DNA of 64,000 nt. Source: an uncultured Pseudomonadales bacterium. Lineage in GTDB: Bacteria > Pseudomonadota > Gammaproteobacteria > Pseudomonadales > UBA7434. The DNA lies in the NCBI GenBank assembly GCA_943788835.1, contig CALSRU010000004.1, forward strand, positions 738,300 to 802,299, written 5' to 3'. Below the pieces are notes generated by a model that was given only the letters and a program-made list of their open reading frames with translations, had not been told where the DNA came from and searched no databases. Below are positions 28,350-35,642 of the stretch, in pieces. The translations under genes were made by a program, and so were the position numbers. Position 1 is the stretch's first letter; every line of letters begins with the position of its first letter.

Positions 28350-29453
28350 ATGGCATTACAGGGTCAATCCAACTTCGACCACGGTAGCGATGAAAAAATT
28401 GGCGTGCTAATTACAAACCTGGGCACGCCCACTGCACCCACTAAAGGGGCTTTGCGGGTTTATCTTAAACAATTTTTATCGGATAGCCGCGTTGTTGAAA
28501 TCCCTAAGCTGGTATGGTGGTTTATTTTAAACGGCATTATTTTAAATACACGTCCAGCTAAATCGGCCGAGCTGTATGCATCGGTATGGACTGAGCGAGG
28601 CTCGCCACTTCGCTGGCATACCGAAGATCAAGCCAATGCGATTGCCCAGCGCTTGCAGACCGAACTTGGCGAAGCCAGTGCCTCACGGGTTATTGTGAAA
28701 TACGCCATGCGCTATGGCCAACCGTCTATTGCCGAGCAAATGCAATCGCTGCAAGAAGCTGGCGCCACCAAAATTGTCGTGTTACCACTTTATCCGCAAT
28801 ATGCTTCATCAACCACTGGATCCACTTTCGATGCCTTAAGTGACTATTTGTGCTCTGCCCGCTGGTTACCTGAGCTGCGCTTTATTGCCAACTACCACGA
28901 CAATCCAGCGTATATTCGTGCTTGTGCTGCGCAAATAAAGCAGCACTGGGAAAAGAATGGCCAGGCTGAAAAGCTATTGTTTTCTTTTCACGGCTTACCC
29001 AAATTTCATATGGAAAAAGGCGACCCTTACCACTGCCACTGTCACAAGACCGTGCGGCTGATTATTGCTGAATTGGGTATTGACGCTGAGCAAACGATTA
29101 CTACGTTTCAATCGCGCTTTGGCCGCACTGAGTGGCTTAAGCCCTACACTGATGAAACGTTAAAAGGATTGCCAGGCCAAGGCGTAAAATCACTCGATGT
29201 GTTTTGCCCCGGCTTTTCTGCCGATTGCCTGGAAACATTAGAAGAGATTGCCGGAGAGAACCGCGAGTATTTCATAGAAGCTGGCGGCACCGAATACCAT
29301 TACATCCCTGCACTCAACAGCGCCGAACCACACATTGCTGCACTCACCCAAATCGTTCAATCGAATCTTCAAGAGTGGTTACAAATCGAACCTAGGGATG
29401 CTTCCCTATGCAAGCATCAAGCACAAATAAAGAAAGACAACTATCCCGCCTAA
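28350..29453 (+). CDS. hemH: Ferrochelatase
   Basis: 367 residues. It inserts ferrous iron into protoporphyrin IX at the membrane surface, the last step of protoheme synthesis. GVLITNLGTPTAPT near the start, YAMRYGQPSI, LPLYPQYASSTTGST, and the catalytic His in LLFSFHGLPKFHMEKGDPY are typical. CHCHKT and the later Cys residues may bind an iron-sulfur cluster or zinc. SRFGRTEWLKPYTDETL and VFCPGFSADCLETLEE are the other family blocks. No other heme gene is next to it. Confidence 0.96.
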   Translation: MALQGQSNFDHGSDEKIGVLITNLGTPTAPTKGALRVYLKQFLSDSRVVEIPKLVWWFILNGIILNTRPAKSAELYASVWTERGSPLRWHTEDQANAIAQRLQTELGEASASRVIVKYAMRYGQPSIAEQMQSLQEAGATKIVVLPLYPQYASSTTGSTFDALSDYLCSARWLPELRFIANYHDNPAYIRACAAQIKQHWEKNGQAEKLLFSFHGLPKFHMEKGDPYHCHCHKTVRLIIAELGIDAEQTITTFQSRFGRTEWLKPYTDETLKGLPGQGVKSLDVFCPGFSADCLETLEEIAGENREYFIEAGGTEYHYIPALNSAEPHIAALTQIVQSNLQEWLQIEPRDASLCKHQAQIKKDNYPA

Positions 29454-29558
29454 TTTGGTCATTGCTCAAAGGCAAAAGAATTTAATGGGCAGATTCACAC
29501 AACCAGTTCGTCGTATGCCTTGCCCCGTGCATGGCCTTTGATACAATGCCCTCGCTGC

Positions 29559-29635
29559 GCGCTCGTAGCTCAACTGGATAGAGTATCGGGCTTCGAACTC
29601 GAGGGTTGCAGGTTCGAGTCCTGCCGGGCGCGCCA
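29559..29635 (+). tRNA. tRNA-Arg (TCG)
   Basis: A 77-base tRNA with acceptor GCGCTCG/CGGGCGC, D-loop CTCAACTGGATAGAG, T-loop GGTTCGAGTCC and an encoded CCA. The loop CTTCGAA gives anticodon TCG. It reads CGA, and possibly other CGN codons. Confidence 0.95.
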
Positions 29636-29836
29636 CTCACTTCGTTCATGTTACCCCTTGCTTAGACTGCCAGCCCCCAAGCACAGCTTGCGGGCGTTCT
29701 GCTGCATATAAAGCTTCGCTTTAACAACATTGGCATCACCCTGCCGGGCGCGCCACTCACTTTGTTCATGTCACCCCTTGCTTAGACTGCCAGCCCCCAA
29801 GCACAGCTTGCGGGCGTTCTGCTGCATATAAAGCTT
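29620..29836 (+). repeat. 120-bp tandem duplication that includes the tRNA-Arg 3' end
   Basis: Bases 29620-29716 recur at 29740-29836 with two substitutions. The repeated block starts with the last 16 bases of tRNA-Arg (CCTGCCGGGCGCGCCA) and continues for about 80 bases, including a strong imperfect hairpin GCCCCCAAGC/GCTTGCGGGC in each copy. Between the copies lie 23 bases unique to the first. From 29837 to 30029 the spacer to nasT holds no gene that I can support. Confidence 0.9.
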
Positions 29837-30029
29837 GCTTGCTAACTTATGAGCGCCCTATTTAAGCGCATGGTTCACTTAAAATCGGCAAGTCAATATT
29901 GTGATACTGGTACAATCAGGTTGGCTTTAGACGTCCGACTCTTATCAGTTTGGTTGCGGAGGCCTAAGGTAAGACGCTTGCCGTGCAAACAGGCTAACGA
30001 CTCATTGTGCTTTTTCATCAGATACACTC

Positions 30030-30629
30030 ATGGCCCCAGCGGTAAAAGAAAATCGTGCTCGCGTTATGCTGGTAGATGACCTGCCGCAGCGTTCTGCACG
30101 CGTTGAAGAAAAGCTTATTCAAGACGGTTTTGACGTTATTTCCCGGCTGCCATGCGCTACTGGCTTACTATTCCAAATTGAACAACTCAAGCCAGACATT
30201 ATTCTGATCGATTTACAATCACCGGGGCGAGATATTCTCGACAGCCTTTCGGTTATCAACGACCACAATCCCACGCCTGTTGTTATGTTTTCGGAGGAAG
30301 AAGATCCCGATTTCATTAAGGACGCAGTCGACGCCGGTGTCACCGCTTATATGATGGGAGGGGTTGATGCCGACAAGGTCAAGCCAGTGATCGACGTCGC
30401 TATGGCTCAATTTAGATCTTATCAGTCGCTGCGCCAAAAACTAGATGCCACCAGAAGCCAGCTCGAGAGCCTATCGATCATCGACAAAGCCAAACATCTA
30501 CTGATGGACCAGCAAAAAATTGGCGAAAACGCAGCGCACAAAGTATTGCGTAAGCTTTCTATGGACAACAATCAAAGTTTGCCTCAAGCAGCCAATTCAG
30601 TCATACAAATACTCAATAAGAATCTCTAG
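30030..30629 (+). CDS. nasT: NasT-like response regulator with ANTAR RNA-binding domain
   Basis: 199 residues. The receiver domain shows VMLVDD near the start and the phosphoacceptor-region LIDLQSPG (about Asp60). The ANTAR domain covers about 140-195 (LESLSIIDKAKHLLMDQQK, then AANSVIQI). NasT proteins bind hairpins in the leader of nitrate assimilation operons and prevent termination; without nitrate they are held by NasS. It is directly followed by nasS and by a leader with a strong terminator, which matches that scheme. The start has a poor ribosome binding site. Confidence 0.9.
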   Translation: MAPAVKENRARVMLVDDLPQRSARVEEKLIQDGFDVISRLPCATGLLFQIEQLKPDIILIDLQSPGRDILDSLSVINDHNPTPVVMFSEEEDPDFIKDAVDAGVTAYMMGGVDADKVKPVIDVAMAQFRSYQSLRQKLDATRSQLESLSIIDKAKHLLMDQQKIGENAAHKVLRKLSMDNNQSLPQAANSVIQILNKNL

Positions 30630-30637
30630 ACGTGATC

Positions 30638-31855
30638 ATGAAACTAACACTGAACAAAACCTTACCCGCCGCCGAGCTTAAGCACCTCAACCTCGGTTAC
30701 ATGCGGCTAACCGACAGCGCTCCCATGATCATTGCCCAGCATCTGGGACTGTATCAAGAGTTTGGCTTAGATGTGACACTGCATCGTGAAGTATCGTGGG
30801 CCAACATTCGCGACAAAACCATCACTAGCACATTCGACGCCTGCCAGATGTTAGCGCCCATGCCTTTGGTGGCAACCTTGGGCGCGGCCGGCATTCGCGC
30901 CCCGATCATCACCGGGTTAGTACTCTCGTTAAATGGAAACGGTATAACCCTGTCCTCATCACTATGGCGCAAAATGACGCAGTGCGCTGATGGCAGCCAA
31001 CCCATTAATGATGCTTTGGCATCAGCACAGGCGCTCAGAGCCGTGCTCGACAAAACCCAAAGCGCCTCAGTTACACTTGCCACAGTGCACTCTTTTTCTA
31101 GCCACACTCTGCTGCTGCGCAAATGGTTGATAGCCGGCGGCATTAACCCCGATACCGAAGTCCGTATTATTGTGCTGCCGCCAGAGCAGATGGTCGACAG
31201 CTTAGCTCAAGGTGTGATTGATGGTTTCTGTGTTGGCGCACCGTGGAACAATATTGCCGTTGAATACGGTATCGGCATTATGGCCACGACCGGCTTTGAA
31301 ATATGGAACAACGCGCCAGAAAAAGTTTTAGGCGTTTTAGAATCTTGGCACAGCCGAAACCCTGCAACCCATTTGCGCCTGCGTTTAGCATTGATGGCAG
31401 CCTGCAAATGGTTATCCAATATGGACAACCGCAAAGCGAGCGTTGAAATTTTATCGCGTCCCGAGTATTTGGATCTTCCCGCCGACTACATCCGCCCATC
31501 GCTTATTGGAGAGATCCTTCACGATCGCTCACAGACAGCTCAGAGTCGAAGTAATTTTCACGTCTTTTCAAGTTACCACTCGGGCTTCCCTTGGCGCTCA
31601 CAGGCGGAATCAATGCTTGACCAATTTGCCCCTCTGCTTGGCAAGCCCGTTGATTCGGAAAAAAGGGCTTCTTTGGCACAACAGTGTTTTCGGAGCGACC
31701 TCTATCGCGAAGCGGCAACCCCAGCAGGATTGAATTATCCCAAGCAAGATGCCAAACCTGAAGGTGTACACAGTCAACCTTGGATGCTTGATGAAGACAT
31801 TGAACTGGGTAGCGATCTAATGGTGAAACCCAATGCGCCAAAGCGGAACATATAA
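30638..31855 (+). CDS. nasS: NasS nitrate-sensor protein (NrtA-like, cytoplasmic)
   Basis: About 405 residues, homologous to the periplasmic nitrate-binding protein NrtA encoded next but without a signal peptide. HLNLGYMRLTDSAPMIIAQHLGLY corresponds to [21 protein letters not shown] in NrtA. In the known NasS-NasT system NasS binds NasT in the absence of nitrate or nitrite and releases it when they bind. It follows nasT by a few bases, so the two are cotranscribed. A GTG at 30632 is also in frame; the ATG at 30638 is preferred. The tail after residue 350 has little similarity to NrtA. Confidence 0.88.
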   Translation: MKLTLNKTLPAAELKHLNLGYMRLTDSAPMIIAQHLGLYQEFGLDVTLHREVSWANIRDKTITSTFDACQMLAPMPLVATLGAAGIRAPIITGLVLSLNGNGITLSSSLWRKMTQCADGSQPINDALASAQALRAVLDKTQSASVTLATVHSFSSHTLLLRKWLIAGGINPDTEVRIIVLPPEQMVDSLAQGVIDGFCVGAPWNNIAVEYGIGIMATTGFEIWNNAPEKVLGVLESWHSRNPATHLRLRLALMAACKWLSNMDNRKASVEILSRPEYLDLPADYIRPSLIGEILHDRSQTAQSRSNFHVFSSYHSGFPWRSQAESMLDQFAPLLGKPVDSEKRASLAQQCFRSDLYREAATPAGLNYPKQDAKPEGVHSQPWMLDEDIELGSDLMVKPNAPKRNI

Positions 31856-31875
31856 GAGCCCATCAACAAAAAAAC

Positions 31876-31890
31876 GCGCCTGTTTGGTGC
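31876..31890 (+). promoter_or_regulatory. NtrC-like enhancer site
   Basis: GCGCC-N5-GGTGC resembles the NtrC site GCACY-N5-GGTGC. It lies about 140 bases upstream of the sigma-54 promoter of the nitrate operon, the distance expected for an enhancer. Confidence 0.5.
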
Positions 31891-32030
31891 TCCGGACTAT
31901 TCCACACCCTAATATCGTTAGCGTTAATCGTATTGACTGAATCGCCCAAGATTACTTTTTGGCGCTATACACAGCATATATTGCGACTTTATTCACCTGA
32001 AAATGATTTTTCAGCTGATTTAAAAAAAAC

Positions 32031-32046
32031 TGGCACAGTTATTGGA
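32031..32046 (+). promoter_or_regulatory. Sigma-54 promoter of the nitrate assimilation operon
   Basis: TGGCAC-N5-TTGGA fits the -24/-12 consensus TGGCAC-N5-TTGCW with one change at the -12 C. It predicts transcription starting near 32057 and a leader of about 125 bases before nrtA. With the upstream NtrC-like site it points to control by nitrogen limitation. CTGAAAA/TTTTCAG at 31997-32014 forms another palindrome just before it. Confidence 0.6.
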
Positions 32047-32107
32047 TAGGTCTTAGTAAGTACCGCAGTACAACATCTCATTATTGATTATTCCCAACGG
32101 GTAATGA

Positions 32108-32154
32108 TGCCCGCCTGCTTCCGTTAGCACGGAGAGCCGGCGGGCATTTTTTTT
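32108..32154 (+). terminator. Leader terminator, probable NasT antitermination target
   Basis: TGCCCGCC (32108-32115) pairs with GGCGGGCA (32139-32146), with a further CCG/CGG stem inside, and is followed by eight T residues. It lies between promoter and nrtA, so it must be bypassed for expression. A smaller hairpin with CCC/GGG around 32093-32102 precedes it, as in ANTAR-controlled leaders. The exact hexaloop consensus was not confirmed. Confidence 0.75.
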
Positions 32155-32180
32155 CATTTTAATCACGAGGTAGTCACCCT

Positions 32181-33569
32181 ATGCATCGCCCTATGAAGCA
32201 AAAAATCACACTCAACATTCGCCGCACGCTCAAAACGTTAGCCTCGGCAAGCCTACTACTTGGTGCCAGCCATGCACTAGCCGAGCTTGGTGAACCAGAA
32301 AAAGATGAACTTCGTTTTGGCTTCATTAAGCTGACTGATATGGCTCCTATCGCTATTGCTTATGAAAATGGTTACTTCGAAGACGAGGGCCTCTACGTCA
32401 CGATTGAGGCGCAAGCCAACTGGAAAGTGCTCCTTGACGGCGTCATCGACGGCAAATTAGACGGCGCCCATATGTTAGCTGGGCAGCCTCTGGCCGCGAC
32501 CATTGGCTACGGCACCAAGGCCCATATTGTTACCCCATTCAGCATGGATCTAAACGGCAATGCGATTACCGTATCGAATGATATTTGGGAACAAATGAAG
32601 CCCTACGTACCAGTTGAAGACGGCAAACCGGTTCACCCAATCAAAGCCGACTACATGAAACCCGTGGTAGACAAATTCACGGCCGAGGGCAAACCGTTTA
32701 AAATGGGCATGGTTTTTCCAGTCTCAACGCACAACTATGAACTGCGATACTGGCTGGCTGCAGGCGATATTCACCCTGGCTACTATGCGCCGCACAAAGG
32801 AGACAGCAGCGGTACATTAGATGCACAGGCGCTGCTGTCGGTAACCCCGCCACCACAAATGCCTGCTACGTTAGAAGCGGGAACTATTTACGGCTATTGC
32901 GTGGGCGAACCCTGGAACCAGCAAGCTGTTTTCAAAGGTATTGGCGTACCTGTCATCACCGATTACGAAATCTGGAAGAACAATCCAGAAAAAGTATTCG
33001 GTATGACTAAAGAATTCACCGAGAAGTACCCCAACACAACAGCCCGTGTTGTTAAAGCCTTGTTGCGTGCAGCTAAATGGCTTGACGAAAATGACAACGC
33101 TAATCGCCCCGCCGCTGTCAAGATTCTCTCTCAGAGTAACTACGTTGGTGCCGACTACGACGTCATTGCCAATAGTATGACTGGCACCTTTGAGTACGAG
33201 AAAGGCGACAAGCGCTCGATCCCCGATTTCAACGTGTTCTTCAGGCACTTCGCAACGTTTCCCTTTTACTCCGATGCAATTTGGTATTTGACTCAGATGC
33301 GTCGCTGGGGACAAATATCAGAGCCTAAATCTGACCAATGGTACTTCGATGTTGCCGCCAGTGTTTATCGCCCTGACATTTACAAAACTGCAGCGCTGGA
33401 GCTTATTGAAGAAGGCATTATGAGCGCTGACGACTTTCCCCAGTTTGCTAAAGAGACGGGCTTTCGTGCACCACAAAAAGATTTTATTGATGGCATTGTC
33501 TACGACGGCAGCAAACCCAACGAGTACTTAAAGAAATTCCCAATTGGGCTAAAAGACGAAGTGCTTTAA
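32181..33569 (+). CDS. nrtA: Periplasmic nitrate-binding protein NrtA
   Basis: 462 residues. The signal peptide ends at ASHALA, near residue 35. The mature protein belongs to the NrtA/NasF family: [21 protein letters not shown] at the ligand cleft, [11 protein letters not shown], and [18 protein letters not shown]. It delivers nitrate to the NrtBC transporter. GAGGT lies about ten bases upstream of the ATG. It is the first gene of the sigma-54 operon; the strong hairpin following the stop codon may stabilise its mRNA relative to nrtB. Confidence 0.95.
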   Translation: MHRPMKQKITLNIRRTLKTLASASLLLGASHALAELGEPEKDELRFGFIKLTDMAPIAIAYENGYFEDEGLYVTIEAQANWKVLLDGVIDGKLDGAHMLAGQPLAATIGYGTKAHIVTPFSMDLNGNAITVSNDIWEQMKPYVPVEDGKPVHPIKADYMKPVVDKFTAEGKPFKMGMVFPVSTHNYELRYWLAAGDIHPGYYAPHKGDSSGTLDAQALLSVTPPPQMPATLEAGTIYGYCVGEPWNQQAVFKGIGVPVITDYEIWKNNPEKVFGMTKEFTEKYPNTTARVVKALLRAAKWLDENDNANRPAAVKILSQSNYVGADYDVIANSMTGTFEYEKGDKRSIPDFNVFFRHFATFPFYSDAIWYLTQMRRWGQISEPKSDQWYFDVAASVYRPDIYKTAALELIEEGIMSADDFPQFAKETGFRAPQKDFIDGIVYDGSKPNEYLKKFPIGLKDEVL

Positions 33570-33582
33570 ATTTAAAAAATAG

Positions 33583-33617
33583 AACTATCGGCAAGCCGCA
33601 CCGGCTTGCCGATAGTT
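33583..33617 (+). repeat. 16-bp perfect hairpin between nrtA and nrtB
   Basis: AACTATCGGCAAGCCG pairs fully with CGGCTTGCCGATAGTT around a CAC loop. There is no T run after it, so it is better read as an RNA-stabilising or partial-termination hairpin that would favour nrtA over downstream genes. Confidence 0.85.
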
Positions 33618-33672
33618 TCAACGTCCTGCTCTATATGAGCATTCACGAACCATGCTTGACTAAATTTAAACG

Positions 33673-34686
33673 ATGGCCAACGCAATGAGCACAGCAACAT
33701 TTACATCTAAGATCGAGAGATTGCAGTCTCTGATCACAGTAGCAAATCTTTTAAGCACGTTAAGTAAAACATTTAAATCGGCAGCTCTGCCCGTGACGGG
33801 CATCATTGTATTCTTACTGCTGTGGCAAGCAACGGCCACCAATATTGTTACCTCGCTAGGGCAATTTCCTGGCCCGGTAGATGTATGGACTCAATCCAAA
33901 GGTTTAATCCAAGAACATCAGGCTGAACGAGAAAAAGCAGATAAATTCTACGCCCGCCAAGAAGCGCGCAACGCAAAGAAGTTAGCCAAAAACGCAGATG
34001 CTGTGATAAAGACCCGACCCTATACGGGCAAAGCCACTTACTTTGATCAAATTTTTACGAGCCTTTACACGGTTGCATTTGGTTTTTTCATTGCAACGCT
34101 CGTAGCCATTCCGCTTGGCATTGCTTGTGGACTCAGCGAGCGAGTCTACCGAGCCATCAATCCGATTATTCAAACGTTTAAACCGGTCTCACCCTTAGCT
34201 TGGCTGCCACTCGTCACTATGGTGGTATCAGCACTCTATGTCAGTGAAGACCCCTTCTTCGAAAAGGCTTTTTTAACGTCCGCATTTACCGTCGCACTTT
34301 GCTGCCTGTGGCCCACTGTCATCAATACGATCGTTGGTGTCGCCAGCATTGACCGCGACCTTATTGATGTAAGTCGCGTGCTGCGCTTGTCGTGGCCGGT
34401 CTATATCAAAACCATTGTTATTCCATCGGCTATTCCACTGATTTTTACTGGGCTGCGCCTCTCACTGGCCACAGGCTGGATGGTACTGATTGCCGCTGAA
34501 ATGTTGGCACAGAACCCAGGCTTGGGGAAATTTATTTGGGATGAGTTCCAAAACGGATCATCCAGCTCGCTCGGCCGAATTATGGTGGCGGTCATTACCA
34601 TTGGCATTATTGGCTTTATTTTAGATCGCCTAATGCTGGCTTTACAAAAACGTGTGAGCTGGGATAAACAGGCGATTTTCCGCTAG
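33673..34686 (+). CDS. nrtB: Nitrate ABC transporter permease NrtB
   Basis: 337 residues. One helix lies at about 35-55, then a charged segment of roughly 55 residues (KGLIQEHQAEREKADKFY onwards), then the five-helix core of a BPD_transp_1 permease. The cytoplasmic EAA-type loop reads SRVLRLSWPVYIKTIVIPSA, contacting the ATPase. AAEMLAQNPGLGKFIWDEFQ is a family block of nitrate/taurine/sulfonate permeases. It works with NrtA and the NrtC ATPase to import nitrate. Confidence 0.92.
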   Translation: MANAMSTATFTSKIERLQSLITVANLLSTLSKTFKSAALPVTGIIVFLLLWQATATNIVTSLGQFPGPVDVWTQSKGLIQEHQAEREKADKFYARQEARNAKKLAKNADAVIKTRPYTGKATYFDQIFTSLYTVAFGFFIATLVAIPLGIACGLSERVYRAINPIIQTFKPVSPLAWLPLVTMVVSALYVSEDPFFEKAFLTSAFTVALCCLWPTVINTIVGVASIDRDLIDVSRVLRLSWPVYIKTIVIPSAIPLIFTGLRLSLATGWMVLIAAEMLAQNPGLGKFIWDEFQNGSSSSLGRIMVAVITIGIIGFILDRLMLALQKRVSWDKQAIFR

Positions 34687-34745
34687 TCACTCGATTTTAC
34701 GCCAGCACTCAAGCAATAGCAGTGAGTTCATTGAAGGAAACGACT

Positions 34746-35604
34746 ATGCAAAAAAACTATCTCAAAGTGAGCCAGGTAGGTATTGAATTTCCTACTGATG
34801 GCGAGCCATTTCGCGCGCTGCAAAACGTTAATTTATCGATTGCCAAAGGCGAATTCATTTCGCTTATTGGTCACTCCGGTTGCGGCAAGTCGACCGTGCT
34901 AAATATTATTGCAGGGCTTTATCAGGCTTCCGAAGGAGGCATTATTTTAGAGGGCCGCGAAGTTGATGAGCCGGGGCCAGATCGCGCTGTTGTTTTTCAA
35001 AACCACGCACTACTGCCATGGCTGAGCGTCTATGAAAATGTAGAACTTGCGGTCAAATGTGTTTTTAAACACAGCAAAAGCAAAGCAGAAATCCGCGAAT
35101 GGGTTGAGCATAATCTTAGTTTAGTACACATGGACCATGCACTGAACAAACGCCCCGGGGAAATTTCTGGCGGCATGAAACAGCGCGTAGGCATCGCCCG
35201 ATGCCTAGCCATGCAACCCAAAGTATTGCTCATGGATGAGCCGTTTGGTGCGCTCGACGCGCTAACCCGAGCACACCTGCAAGACTCACTGATGGACATT
35301 CAAAACGAACCTCGGCAATACCGTAGTCATGATTACTCATGATGTAGATGAGGCGGTGCTTCTATCAGATCGTATTGTAATGATGACCAATGGCCCCGCG
35401 GCCTCTATTGGCGAGGTACTCGACATTAATTTACCGAGGCCTCGAGATCGCTTAGCGCTTGCCGAGGATGTCCAATATAACGCTTATCGACAACAGGTTT
35501 TGCGGTTTCTATACGAAAAACAGAAGAACCCGGCAAAAAAACCGGCGTCGGTTGCACCTGCTGAGCTCCTGCCTAGCAGCTCAAAAAAATCAGCAGCAGC
35601 TTAA
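34746..35604 (+). pseudogene. nrtC: Nitrate transporter ATPase NrtC, interrupted by a one-base frameshift
   Basis: Two frames make one ATPase of about 285 residues. The first contains Walker A GHSGCGKST, the signature ISGGMKQR and Walker [14 protein letters not shown], then ends at [15 protein letters not shown]. The second supplies the H-loop (VMITHDVDEAVLLSDRI) and the C-terminus. Removing one C at 35310-35311 turns GAACCTCGGC into GAACTCGGC and restores ELGNTVVMITHDVDEA. GAAGGAAA lies before the ATG at 34746; a GTG at 34722 is also in frame. Loss of the H-loop His would disable ATP hydrolysis if the frameshift is real. The downstream genes are intact. Confidence 0.85.
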
Positions 35605-35642
35605 AAATTACAAAGCAGAACGGCAGAGAGGAAAACTATTCA

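Noticed and set aside
29520-29711. 63-residue frame across tRNA-Arg
   Set aside because: It lies over the tRNA gene and the duplication and has no protein-like features.
29620-29836. CRISPR-like repeat
   Set aside because: There are only two long copies, 120 bp apart, with a tRNA end in each; no short regularly spaced repeats or cas genes are present.
35329-35604. A separate small gene after nrtC
   Set aside because: Its text starts with the H-loop of the ATPase and continues NrtC; it is the second half of the frameshifted gene.
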